A model generated the notes under the pieces. It was given only the letters and a program-made list of their open reading frames with translations. It made no database searches and had not been told where the DNA came from. DNA of 64,000 bases from CAWBBA01 sp963729795. Its GTDB lineage: Bacteria > Desulfobacterota > Desulfomonilia > Desulfomonilales > Desulfomonilaceae. Within the stretch, counting starts at the first letter, position 1; every line of letters begins with the position of its first letter. The stretch spans positions 17,023-81,022 of the forward strand of contig CAVSPC010000044.1 in the NCBI GenBank assembly GCA_963729795.1, in the 5' to 3' direction. Positions 44,764-53,928 of the stretch are shown here, in pieces. The translations under genes and the position numbers were made by a program.

Positions 44764-46360
44764 GAGCCTGTCGCTTAACGCTTCACATTTTTCCTCAGGT
44801 GCGATATGAGCGGCCTGCATGAGAGACCATCGTTTTTTGCCCTACGAGCCCGAAAAGCCATTGTTGCTTCCACCTGATCTGCGGAAGTGGTTGCCGGAGG
44901 ACCACCTTGCGCTGTTCATCAGCGATGTGGTGGACACCTTGGATCTGAGCGAGATAACAGAGAGGTATCACCATCTTGAGGGCGGGCACCCGGCCTACCA
45001 TCCGGCCATGATGGTGAAGCTCCTGTTTTACGGATACTGCGTCGGAATCCGGAGTTCGCGGCGTATCGAGCAGAAGACGTATGAAGATATTGCCTTCAGA
45101 GTCCTGTCTTGTGACATGCATCCGGATCACAGCAGGATCTCGGACTTCAGGAAGCGCCACTTGCGTCAGATTTCGAGGCTGTTTGTCCAAGTCTTGGAAA
45201 TTTGCAAAGAATCGGGGTTGATAAAGCTCGGTCATGTGGCCTTGGACGGCACGAAACTGAAGGCGGATGCCTCCAGGCATAAAGCAATGAGTTATGATCG
45301 CATGCTCACGAGAGAGAGGGAGCTCGTGGCCGAGGTGGATCGCCTTCTTGCCGGGGCACAGGCCCTTGATGAGAAGGAGGACAAGAAATACGGGAAAGGA
45401 AAAAGGGGCGATGAGCTTCCCAAAGAGCTGAGATTGAAGCAAGCTCGTCTTGAGAAGATTCGCCATGCTAAACAGGCTCTTGAGGACCAGGCCCGCCAAG
45501 AGGCCGTTGAGGCGGACAAGCGGGATAAGGATGGTAAGCCCCCAGCGTCCGGTGGATCGGGGTCTTCCCAAAAGCCTTCCGGTATCCCGGCCCCGAAGAA
45601 GCAGTGGAACTTCACTGATCCTGAGAGTCGTATCATGCTCGACGGCGCCACCAAGGCATTCGTGCAAGGGTACAACGGCCAGATGGCCGTAGACTGTGCG
45701 TCTCAGGTGATCGTGGCTCAAGATGTAACACAGGCAGCCAATGACAAACAGCAATTGGTTCCCATGGTGGAACAGATAGAGGAAAATCTGGGAGAGATTC
45801 CCGACCGGGTACTCGCGGACGCCGGTTATTTCAGTGAAGACAACGTGGAATCCTTGACAAAGAGCTTCATCGAACCCTTTGTGCCTCGGGACCGCATCAA
45901 ACACGGCGATCCGCCCCAGGTGTCGCCTCGTGGTCGCATTCCCGACGGTACATCCGTTGTACACAGGATGCTGCGCAAGCTCAAGACAAAGGCGGGGAAG
46001 AAGACCTACTCGAAACGCAAGGAGAGTGTGGAAGCTGTCTTCGGGCAGATCAAACAGGCCAGAGGTATCAGGGGCTTTCTCCTGAGAGGGCTTGATAAGG
46101 TAAAGGCCGAATGGGATCTGATATGTACCACTCACAACATCCTCAAGCTTTGGAATCACCTCCGGGGAGAGCAAGGGAGAGGTATGTACGTCTGGAGATA
46201 AAAGAGACCCAAAAGACCCAAATTTTGCCCTTTTGCCAGGCAAACCGCCCATTCTTTCCCCTTCACGCAGGAGTTTCACCGAGGAATTACTCGACTTGTA
46301 ACAAACCGGAAAAATGTACCAGCTAACCCGACAAAATCAAGCCCGTTACGCGACAGGCTC
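44764..46360 (+). mobile_element. IS1182-like element, copy 1 (1597 bp)
   Basis: Ends GAGCCTGTCGC(T/G)TAACG form inverted repeats with one mismatch. A 4-bp CTAG duplication flanks it (44760-44763 and 46361-46364). It sits inside the maturase gene, same orientation as copy 2. The two copies differ at one base that I can see. Confidence 0.95.
44819..46201 (+). CDS. IS1182-family DDE transposase, copy 1
   Basis: A 460-residue transposase with the N-terminal DUF772-like domain (RFLPYEPEKPLLLPPDLRKW, HPAYHPAMMVKLLFYGYCVG), a long Lys/Glu-rich middle, and a DDE catalytic core: GHVALDGTKL (first Asp), DRVLADAGYFS (second Asp) and KESVEAVFGQIKQARG (Glu). It ends in GMYVWR; copy 2 lacks the last two residues through one G-to-A change. 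The long antisense frame over the same stretch is a shadow. Confidence 0.95.
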   Translation: MRDHRFLPYEPEKPLLLPPDLRKWLPEDHLALFISDVVDTLDLSEITERYHHLEGGHPAYHPAMMVKLLFYGYCVGIRSSRRIEQKTYEDIAFRVLSCDMHPDHSRISDFRKRHLRQISRLFVQVLEICKESGLIKLGHVALDGTKLKADASRHKAMSYDRMLTRERELVAEVDRLLAGAQALDEKEDKKYGKGKRGDELPKELRLKQARLEKIRHAKQALEDQARQEAVEADKRDKDGKPPASGGSGSSQKPSGIPAPKKQWNFTDPESRIMLDGATKAFVQGYNGQMAVDCASQVIVAQDVTQAANDKQQLVPMVEQIEENLGEIPDRVLADAGYFSEDNVESLTKSFIEPFVPRDRIKHGDPPQVSPRGRIPDGTSVVHRMLRKLKTKAGKKTYSKRKESVEAVFGQIKQARGIRGFLLRGLDKVKAEWDLICTTHNILKLWNHLRGEQGRGMYVWR

Positions 46361-46855
46361 CTAGATCAGTGGATCTGCTCAAAAGTGGGGACATTCCTTT
46401 TGGAGTGCTGGCAACTATTACGTCTGGCGCTGTCGGGCATGAATCAGAGCTTCTCGAGTATTTCCAATCTTTGGAACCAAGTGTTATCGCTTTCAATCCT
46501 TGCGTAGATAAAGGGCCATCGATAGACTCAGTATCCTATGGGCTCTTCCTCTCGCGGTTCTTCGATGAATGGGTCTCGTCCGGCAAATATTACCCGGGAA
46601 TTCGGACATACAGATATTTTCTTCAAAGAATGACGGGAAGCCTCCATATCGATATTCCTTGCGAATGGAACAATGATTGTCCGAACACGGTCAGCGTCAG
46701 TGCTGACGGCAAAATGTGGGCCTGCGAAATGTACATGGGTAACCTGAACGGTTTCTTGGGAGATGTTACGCGACAATCCGTTCAGGAAATAGTTGAGTCT
46801 GAGCCCTTCAGAGTTTTCAGCAATAAGGCAAAAACGTCATCGCCAGAATGCCTAG

Positions 46856-48452
46856 GAGCCTGTCGCTTAACGCTTCACATTTTTCCTCAGGTGCGATATG
46901 AGCGGCCTGCATGAGAGACCATCGTTTTTTGCCCTACGAGCCCGAAAAGCCATTGTTGCTTCCACCTGATCTGCGGAAGTGGTTGCCGGAGGACCACCTT
47001 GCGCTGTTCATCAGCGATGTGGTGGACACCTTGGATCTGAGCGAGATAACAGAGAGGTATCACCATCTTGAGGGCGGGCACCCGGCCTACCATCCGGCCA
47101 TGATGGTGAAGCTCCTGTTTTACGGATACTGCGTCGGAATCCGGAGTTCGCGGCGTATCGAGCAGAAGACGTATGAAGATATTGCCTTCAGAGTCCTGTC
47201 TTGTGACATGCATCCGGATCACAGCAGGATCTCGGACTTCAGGAAGCGCCACTTGCGTCAGATTTCGAGGCTGTTTGTCCAAGTCTTGGAAATTTGCAAA
47301 GAATCGGGGTTGATAAAGCTCGGTCATGTGGCCTTGGACGGCACGAAACTGAAGGCGGATGCCTCCAGGCATAAAGCAATGAGTTATGATCGCATGCTCA
47401 CGAGAGAGAGGGAGCTCGTGGCCGAGGTGGATCGCCTTCTTGCCGGGGCACAGGCCCTTGATGAGAAGGAGGACAAGAAATACGGGAAAGGAAAAAGGGG
47501 CGATGAGCTTCCCAAAGAGCTGAGATTGAAGCAAGCTCGTCTTGAGAAGATTCGCCATGCTAAACAGGCTCTTGAGGACCAGGCCCGCCAAGAGGCCGTT
47601 GAGGCGGACAAGCGGGATAAGGATGGTAAGCCCCCAGCGTCCGGTGGATCGGGGTCTTCCCAAAAGCCTTCCGGTATCCCGGCCCCGAAGAAGCAGTGGA
47701 ACTTCACTGATCCTGAGAGTCGTATCATGCTCGACGGCGCCACCAAGGCATTCGTGCAAGGGTACAACGGCCAGATGGCCGTAGACTGTGCGTCTCAGGT
47801 GATCGTGGCTCAAGATGTAACACAGGCAGCCAATGACAAACAGCAATTGGTTCCCATGGTGGAACAGATAGAGGAAAATCTGGGAGAGATTCCCGACCGG
47901 GTACTCGCGGACGCCGGTTATTTCAGTGAAGACAACGTGGAATCCTTGACAAAGAGCTTCATCGAACCCTTTGTGCCTCGGGACCGCATCAAACACGGCG
48001 ATCCGCCCCAGGTGTCGCCTCGTGGTCGCATTCCCGACGGTACATCCGTTGTACACAGGATGCTGCGCAAGCTCAAGACAAAGGCGGGGAAGAAGACCTA
48101 CTCGAAACGCAAGGAGAGTGTGGAAGCTGTCTTCGGGCAGATCAAACAGGCCAGAGGTATCAGGGGCTTTCTCCTGAGAGGGCTTGATAAGGTAAAGGCC
48201 GAATGGGATCTGATATGTACCACTCACAACATCCTCAAGCTTTGGAATCACCTCCGGGGAGAGCAAGGGAGAGGTATGTACGTCTGAAGATAAAAGAGAC
48301 CCAAAAGACCCAAATTTTGCCCTTTTGCCAGGCAAACCGCCCATTCTTTCCCCTTCACGCAGGAGTTTCACCGAGGAATTACTCGACTTGTAACAAACCG
48401 GAAAAATGTACCAGCTAACCCGACAAAATCAAGCCCGTTACGCGACAGGCTC
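46856..48452 (+). mobile_element. IS1182-like element, copy 2 (1597 bp)
   Basis: Same length, ends and orientation as copy 1, flanked by CTAG (46852-46855 and 48453-48456). It splits the SPASM part of the same maturase gene, at the CTA G|GT join. Confidence 0.95.
46911..48287 (+). CDS. IS1182-family DDE transposase, copy 2
   Basis: The same transposase as copy 1, 458 residues, with stop TGA at 48285-48287 where copy 1 has TGG (46193-46195), so it ends in GMYV. All catalytic motifs are identical. Both copies are complete and may be active. Confidence 0.95.
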   Translation: MRDHRFLPYEPEKPLLLPPDLRKWLPEDHLALFISDVVDTLDLSEITERYHHLEGGHPAYHPAMMVKLLFYGYCVGIRSSRRIEQKTYEDIAFRVLSCDMHPDHSRISDFRKRHLRQISRLFVQVLEICKESGLIKLGHVALDGTKLKADASRHKAMSYDRMLTRERELVAEVDRLLAGAQALDEKEDKKYGKGKRGDELPKELRLKQARLEKIRHAKQALEDQARQEAVEADKRDKDGKPPASGGSGSSQKPSGIPAPKKQWNFTDPESRIMLDGATKAFVQGYNGQMAVDCASQVIVAQDVTQAANDKQQLVPMVEQIEENLGEIPDRVLADAGYFSEDNVESLTKSFIEPFVPRDRIKHGDPPQVSPRGRIPDGTSVVHRMLRKLKTKAGKKTYSKRKESVEAVFGQIKQARGIRGFLLRGLDKVKAEWDLICTTHNILKLWNHLRGEQGRGMYV

Positions 48453-48773
48453 CTAGGTTGCGATGCGTTTGCATGCTGTAATGGCGGATGTGTGCATCGA
48501 CGGACCAAGGGAAAAGACTATCTGTGCGGGGCCACTCGAACGTTATATTATCGAATTAGGGAATTCCTCATGAAGGAAATATGGGAGCCTCTCAGTGCTC
48601 GAAGGGCCTCAAATTAGTCTAGAATGTAATGAGACTCTTGTCATATTTTGAGGGTAGCGTCCGAATGTGAGACCACCAGTCCTAGCCAGTGCGATAACTG
48701 TCTGAAAAGGGCAAGTATTGATTTCCGCAGGAGTTCCCATGGAAGATCAAAAAAGCATACCCAAGGTGGATAC

Positions 48774-50132
48774 CTATAGTTTTGCCCTTTTGTAGGACTC
48801 ATGTCCTGGCGTGAAGCGGTGTGAGGCGAATTTAGAGTTTGTGTGGTGTTTGCTGGGATCGCGTGAAATTCCCGAGCTGAAATGACTGCGGCGAGCTGCT
48901 GCGAGCATATCCGAGAAGGTGATGGATCTCTTTAGGTACCAGGGGGCGGAGGGGAGGAGGAGATCTTTTCGCTTGTGGAACTGATTGACGAACCAGACCA
49001 CCACGAAGCAGTAGCTCCAGTATGCCATGAGCGGAGTGCGAGTGACTGATTTCTCGCAGCGGCACTGCGGGTCTGCACTGCCGAGTAAACTCTTGGTTTC
49101 CCGATTGGTGATCTCGATACTCCAGCGATGGCTGAATCTCTGGATAGTCTCTGTATCGGAAGCCGCAGTATCGGTGTCGAAGAACACCGTGTCCGGGTAC
49201 TTGTGGCCAGGATCGCGGACCATCACGATGGACAAGGGTTCATTCCCGGCTGCCTTGTACCAGATTGCCTTAAAGCGATGCACGCACACGATGGTCTCTT
49301 GGCCGTAGAGAGTGATCCAGACCCATTCCCACTGATCTCCCTCGTGGATGAAGATCGATTTAGGGCAAGGCAGACGACCTCCTTTTTTCCGCGGACGCCC
49401 TCTCTTGTTGGTCTCCTGCGTGGCCAAAGCGTACAGGGCTGCATCCATACGAACTTTTCCCGTTATATGGACTCCCTTTGGCCGATCTTGAATGATTTGC
49501 CTGTTTGAATACCCACCGTCGACGATCACTCGGAGCGTTACGGACGAATCAATCCATGACCGTGTCAGACGGATCAACTCAGCTCCCAGCTCGGACTTGC
49601 TCCGGTGTTTCTTGCCCAGAGGCTTGACCTTGGCTTTTTGAGGCCACCACAGACGAGCGGCATAGGGTAAACAGAACACCCTCTCGGATATACCCGGCAA
49701 ACGGACAACAACCCCGATGATCACAAAGCAGACGCCGTATCCAATGGGTCTTCCCGTTTTGGGGGCATTCCCGTCGTGCTGAAATCCGGCACCGAAGATC
49801 TTCTTACCCACATGGTCGTTCAGCGTGTCATCCAAGACCAACTCAATCTCCGTCACGTCCGGCAACAGGGTATCTACAATGATCCGGAAAACCTTGAAAG
49901 CCACGTGGTCCGGAGTCCACTTGGCCTTCTCAAGGAACCGGTAGATGCTGACGAAACTCTCCGATTCATGCAGCCCGCTTGTGAGGATTACCTGACTGGT
50001 GGTGTGAACCCCCACAGTCAGGACCCAACCGGTGATCAACACCCCGAAGTGCCTAAGACTCGGCGCAGTGAAGCAATCTGCAAAACGAATCTTGTCAATC
50101 TGAAACGGCTGTGGCAGATTCCGCTTGCGCAT
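48774..50132 (-). CDS. DDE transposase, IS701/IS4-like
   Basis: A 452-residue transposase on the minus strand. Catalytic residues: first Asp in ELVLDDTLNDHVGKKI, second Asp in RVIVDGGYSNRQI, Glu in HRWSIEITNRETKSLLG. The pairing of VLDDT with RW.IE.….K.LLG suggests the DDE_5/IS701 type, but the family is not settled by eye. The frame starts in the right end and stops inside the left inverted repeat. Intact. Confidence 0.88.
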   Translation of the reverse strand: MRKRNLPQPFQIDKIRFADCFTAPSLRHFGVLITGWVLTVGVHTTSQVILTSGLHESESFVSIYRFLEKAKWTPDHVAFKVFRIIVDTLLPDVTEIELVLDDTLNDHVGKKIFGAGFQHDGNAPKTGRPIGYGVCFVIIGVVVRLPGISERVFCLPYAARLWWPQKAKVKPLGKKHRSKSELGAELIRLTRSWIDSSVTLRVIVDGGYSNRQIIQDRPKGVHITGKVRMDAALYALATQETNKRGRPRKKGGRLPCPKSIFIHEGDQWEWVWITLYGQETIVCVHRFKAIWYKAAGNEPLSIVMVRDPGHKYPDTVFFDTDTAASDTETIQRFSHRWSIEITNRETKSLLGSADPQCRCEKSVTRTPLMAYWSYCFVVVWFVNQFHKRKDLLLPSAPWYLKRSITFSDMLAAARRSHFSSGISRDPSKHHTNSKFASHRFTPGHESYKRAKL

Positions 50133-50243
50133 CGGCGTTCCTCCCCCAGTTTGTTGCCAAACCGTCTATGGCAGGGACGCCGATGATTTTCAAGAAAATC
50201 ACCACAATATCAAACCATTCATGCAAAAAGTGCAAAACTATAG
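48774..50243 (-). mobile_element. IS701/IS4-like element (1470 bp)
   Basis: Inverted ends: CTATAGTTTTGCCCTTTT on the left and AAAAGTGCAAAACTATAG on the right. A 7-bp duplication TGGATAC (48767-48773 and 50244-50250) flanks the element. It lies in the 38-residue ORF. Confidence 0.9.
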
Positions 50244-50520
50244 TGGATACTTCCGAAGTCGAAAACCTTCTTTCTGAAGCAGCGGACGAAGTCACGCTAC
50301 AAAAAAATGGGCCTACTCCACGTGTCACATGATTGTCCGCGGGAAGCATTTGCGCGTCGTTGAGAGCATAACAATCTTTTGGGAATTAGACGTAGACTCC
50401 GGCCGTGTGCTTCTGAAGAGCCATCCGCCCCAAATTTCCTCATATCTAGCTACACAAGATGGGCTGCCGTTGACCAGGTTGTATGACGTGAAGGAAACCA
50501 GTTTGTTAGGATTAGAGCGT

Positions 50521-52300
50521 GTAACTTCTCAAAAAGTCTGGGCAAGGGGATTGGTTATTTTCTGTTGACCCCGAAAAAGAACGCGACAATGGGGTGAAGA
50601 TATGTTTTAAGGGGGCATGAGCACGAAACTGAAAATCCCTCACATTCCTGAAGAGGAGCGCACTCCTCTGGTAACGGCTCTTTTGGAGATTGTCCGGATT
50701 CAGCAGGAGCTGATTCAGGAACTGAGAGACGAGATAGCCAGATTGAAAGGTGACAAACCTAGACCCAAGATCAAACCGTCTGTCCTTGAAAAAGGTCCTG
50801 GTGACAGAGGGAAGACGGGAGTCGGGGCAAAACGTCCGGGCTCTGCCAAGAGAAAGAAAAACGACAAGCTTGAGATCCATGAGAGGCGTATCGTCAGGGC
50901 CGATAATGTTCCTGCCGGCAGCAGATTCAAAGGTTATGAGCAATTCACCGTTCAAGGCCTGCTGGTGGAACCACACAATACTCTCTACCTACGAGAGCGT
51001 TGGATAACCCCTTCGGGCAGGCAGATTATGGCCCCACTTCCGGATGAGATCGGGACACTCGGGCATTTTGCTCCTTCATTGCACAGCTTCATTCTTTACC
51101 AATACCACCATTGTCACGTCACTCAACCCCTGATTTTGGAGCAACTTCGTGAAATGGGGGGCGATATCTCAGCCGGACAGGTCAACAGGATTATTACTGA
51201 GGGCAAGGGACGATTCCATGCGGAAAAAGAAGAGATTCTCCGGGTCGGCCTGAAAGTATCGGGACATGTAAACGTAGACGACACCGGCGCACGTCATAAG
51301 GGCAAGAACGGGTATTGCACCCATATCGGCAATGAGATGTTCGCCTGGTTTGAAAGTACGGCCTCCAAAAGCAGGATCAACTTCTTCGAGATTCTCCGGG
51401 CCGGCAACACTGATTATGTGCTGAACGCTGCGGCTCTTGTGTATATGCATGCACAAAAACTTCCCCAAGCATGCCTTGAGAAATTAATCGCGACCGGGAG
51501 AGCCATATTTGAAAATGCCGCCGAATGGAAGGCGTTTCTTCAATCTTCGGGTTTCACAGACAAGCGGCATGTCCGTATCGCTACGGGAGGCACCCTTTTG
51601 GGAAGTATATTGGAACACGGTTCAACCAATCCGGACCTGGTCGTGGTCAGCGACGATGCCGGTCAGTTTGATTTCTTACTTCACGGCTTGTGTTGGATAC
51701 ATTCGGAGCGCTCTATCAATAAGCTCGTGGGATTCAACGGAGAACAGCGCAGAGCCCTTGAGCGGATACGCAAACAAATATGGGACTTTTACGGCCAACT
51801 GAAAAGTTATAAACAGAGTCCCGACCAACTCACTAAAGGAAAGCTTGACAAGCGTTTCGATGAGATCTTCAGCACCCGCACCTCTTATGCAAGACTGAAC
51901 CAGACGCTTGGCAGAATACGCAAGAATAAGTCCGAACTCTTGTTGGTACTGGAAAGGCCCGACATACCCTTGCACAACAATACCAGCGAGACGGACATAC
52001 GCGAATATGTGAAAAAGCGCCACATCAGCGGTTCGACTCGTAGCGATCTTGGACGGCGCTGTCGTGACACCTTCGCAAGCCTGAAAAAGACATGCCGCAA
52101 GCTTGCGGTGGGGTTCTGGGCCTACCTCAACGACAGGTTGTCCGGAGCCAACTCCATCCGGCCACTGGCTGAGCTTATTATCCGGGAACTCGAATCACTT
52201 GAACCAAACACTCCGGTTCCACATCCCCCTCCGGGCCAACAGCCGTTACTCAAATTCTGCGCTTGACCACTAACTCCGCCCGGACTTATTGAGAAGTTAC
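50521..52300 (+). mobile_element. IS66-family element (1780 bp)
   Basis: Ends GTAACTTCTCAA(A/T)AAGTC(T/C)GGGC form inverted repeats. An 8-bp duplication TAGAGCGT (50513-50520 and 52301-52308) flanks it, as expected for IS66. It splits the sigma-54 activator. Only the transposase gene is present; no tnpA/tnpB accessory genes. Confidence 0.92.
50617..52266 (+). CDS. IS66-family transposase (stand-alone type)
   Basis: A 549-residue transposase: N-terminal coiled-coil (RIQQELIQELRDEIARLKG), a basic linker, then a zinc-lacking DDE domain with NVDDTGARHKGKNGY (first Asp), LVVVSDDAGQFDF (second Asp) and LHNNTSETDIREYVKKRHISG (Glu). This single-gene layout occurs in the ISBst12-like subgroup. A weak start signal: ATG 50617 with AAGGGGGC upstream. 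Intact. Confidence 0.93.
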   Translation: MSTKLKIPHIPEEERTPLVTALLEIVRIQQELIQELRDEIARLKGDKPRPKIKPSVLEKGPGDRGKTGVGAKRPGSAKRKKNDKLEIHERRIVRADNVPAGSRFKGYEQFTVQGLLVEPHNTLYLRERWITPSGRQIMAPLPDEIGTLGHFAPSLHSFILYQYHHCHVTQPLILEQLREMGGDISAGQVNRIITEGKGRFHAEKEEILRVGLKVSGHVNVDDTGARHKGKNGYCTHIGNEMFAWFESTASKSRINFFEILRAGNTDYVLNAAALVYMHAQKLPQACLEKLIATGRAIFENAAEWKAFLQSSGFTDKRHVRIATGGTLLGSILEHGSTNPDLVVVSDDAGQFDFLLHGLCWIHSERSINKLVGFNGEQRRALERIRKQIWDFYGQLKSYKQSPDQLTKGKLDKRFDEIFSTRTSYARLNQTLGRIRKNKSELLLVLERPDIPLHNNTSETDIREYVKKRHISGSTRSDLGRRCRDTFASLKKTCRKLAVGFWAYLNDRLSGANSIRPLAELIIRELESLEPNTPVPHPPPGQQPLLKFCA

Positions 52301-53928
52301 TAGAGCGTTGCCTTCCAAGCGACAATTTGATCCGTGAATTTAGAGACTACGTAGCCGACCTCGTCAAAGGAGACGAACGCTATAAAACCGGCCGCTTCGG
52401 ATTCAATAGCCCTTGGTGTTCAAACGAAAAGATCGTGTGCGGTATTATTGCACAGAAAATCATCAAGAACCCCACAGGGAAGGCAACCAAAATAAAGGGG
52501 ATATCTGTCATCAGTTGGCTTAAAGAGGACGAACTTCATGACGCAGATAGTTTGACGTTTGCAAGAATGCAGAGTGATGAAGTTTGGGCCTTTCGAGTAT
52601 TTGGAAAATTGCTCCTTCAGGGGTGGGACTGTATGTTTCTAAAAGATGCCTCGATGAATTACGTTTACGTTAATCCTGCTATGGCACGGCTAACAGGGAT
52701 GGGGCAAGCTCAGATGGTTGGCCGATCAGACCCTGAATTATTCGACACAAAACTGGAAGAGGGAATTTCGGTTCGTGACAGATTCTTCAGTATATGTGTA
52801 CGCCGTGAAGTGGTCCGAACTATTAACAATAAGCCCAGAAAATTCTTGGACGTGTTGCTTCCAATTAGATATCTACATCCAGAACCGCGGCTCAGGGAGG
52901 TATGGGGTTTTTCACGTGAGATCACTGAGTCTCTCTCCTATGAATCCACCGAAGGCCGAGACTTGCCTTACAAATCCAAATTGATGCGAGCCGCATTGTC
53001 ACAGGCTGAGCTAGCAGCCAAGCACGACAAAATAGTTTTGCTCACCGGAGAGAGCGGTAGCGGAAAGGATTTTCTGGCGCAATATATTCACAAACATTCC
53101 CCACGTGCCGGGGGTCCCTATTTCCTAATTAATTGCGCTAGATTGACGCCGGAACTTATCGAATCGGAACTCTTTGGACATGAAAGGGGGGCTTTCACTG
53201 GTGCTGTTTCCAAGAAGCGAGGGCTTCTGGAATTGGCTGAGGGTGGGACGCTTTTATTAAATGAAATTGGGGAACTTCCGCTTCTTTTGCAGGCCAAGCT
53301 ACTGACTTTTCTAGATACCAAGAAATTTAGCCGTGTGGGTGGGGAAAGAGAAATTGCCGTCAGTGCTAGGCTTATTGCCGCCACCAATATAGATATCGAA
53401 AAGGAGGTCCCGGAGAAACGCTTCAGAGAGGACCTATTTCATCGTCTGAATGTTGTTTGGATTAAACTGCCATCTTTAAGAGAACGGAAAGAAGATATCC
53501 CTATACTCGTGAGGGAAATCTTGGACAAACTGAAAACAGAGTTGAATTTCGATTACATGCCCTCACTTGATCCTTCTGCCATGGATGCTCTACGCAACTA
53601 TCCGTGGCCTGGGAATGTTAGAGAACTCCGGAATCTGCTGGAAAGAGCAGTACTAGGGTCTGGAGGTCGTATTCTTTTTGGCAAGGACATTTTTCCAAAC
53701 GATATCGATTATGCCACATCGAATACGGGGTCTCAGTCGGTGCCTTTGCCTACCAGAGGGCAGTACAACGATCTAATTGATAATTTCAAGCGCCACGTGA
53801 TTCAGGATGCTCTGCGTCGCTCAGGAGGAAAGAAGGCCAAAGCAGCGCGGTTACTCGGTATGAGCCGCGGCGCGCTGTATAAGCAGATGGAGACGCTTGG
53901 CATGGACGTCTCCAAAAAAGACACCTAA

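Larger units (their letters stand above)
44312..48617 (+). pseudogene. Radical SAM/SPASM peptide maturase, split by two IS copies
   Basis: TTG 44312 (GGAG upstream) opens a 367-residue enzyme once both insertions and one copy of each CTAG duplication are removed (44312-44763, 46365-46855, 48457-48617; frame preserved at both joins). It has the radical SAM CxxxCxxC at C15, C19 and C22 (CNLKCRYC), TGGEP at 65-69, a SAM-binding core with LSIDGPP, and a SPASM tail with CEW…CPN, ACEMY, and CLGCDAFACCNGGC…C, which would bind auxiliary iron-sulphur clusters. This size and order match the maturases of cyclophane-type RiPPs. It lies directly behind three precursor genes. With the inserts in place the protein stops early, so the pathway is dead in this genome. 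Confidence 0.88.
48739..50332 (+). pseudogene. 38-residue ORF between maturase and activator, IS-split
   Basis: ATG 48739 follows AGGAG. The frame MEDQKSIPKVD is cut by the IS at 48774; removing it and one TGGATAC duplication continues with TSEVENLLSEAADEVTLQKN and a short GPTPRVT end. The stop TGA overlaps the activator's ATG (ATGA at 50329-50332), a classic coupling. The peptide is acidic, with a helical EVENLLSEAADEV segment that resembles a leader or a small partner binding an AAA+ protein. It has no Trp core, so it is not an obvious fourth precursor. Function unknown. Confidence 0.6.
50329..53928 (+). pseudogene. PAS/AAA+ sigma-54 activator, split by IS66
   Basis: Once the IS66 element and one TAGAGCGT duplication are removed (50329-50520 joined to 52309-53928) the frame is continuous and encodes 603 residues. 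The unusual N-terminus (MIVRGKHLRVVESITIFWEL) is followed by a PAS domain (DASMNYVYVNPAMARLTGMG … REITES), the AAA+ domain with Walker A GESGSGKD, the GAFTGA loop that contacts sigma-54, and arginine-finger motifs. The C-terminal Fis-type HTH is KKAKAARLLGMSRGALYKQM. The Walker B motif reads LLLNEIGE, with Asn where Asp is usual, which may impair ATP hydrolysis. It is coupled to the upstream 38-residue ORF. It most likely controls this cluster, although no sigma-54 promoter was found near it. An ATG inside the downstream part might still allow a shorter protein. Confidence 0.85.

Noticed and set aside
44795..46279. 494-codon open frame antisense to the IS1182 transposase (repeated at 46887-48371)
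   Set aside because: It exists only because the transposase codon pattern leaves the antisense frame open; it has no start signal and no recognisable product, and the transposase on the other strand is complete.
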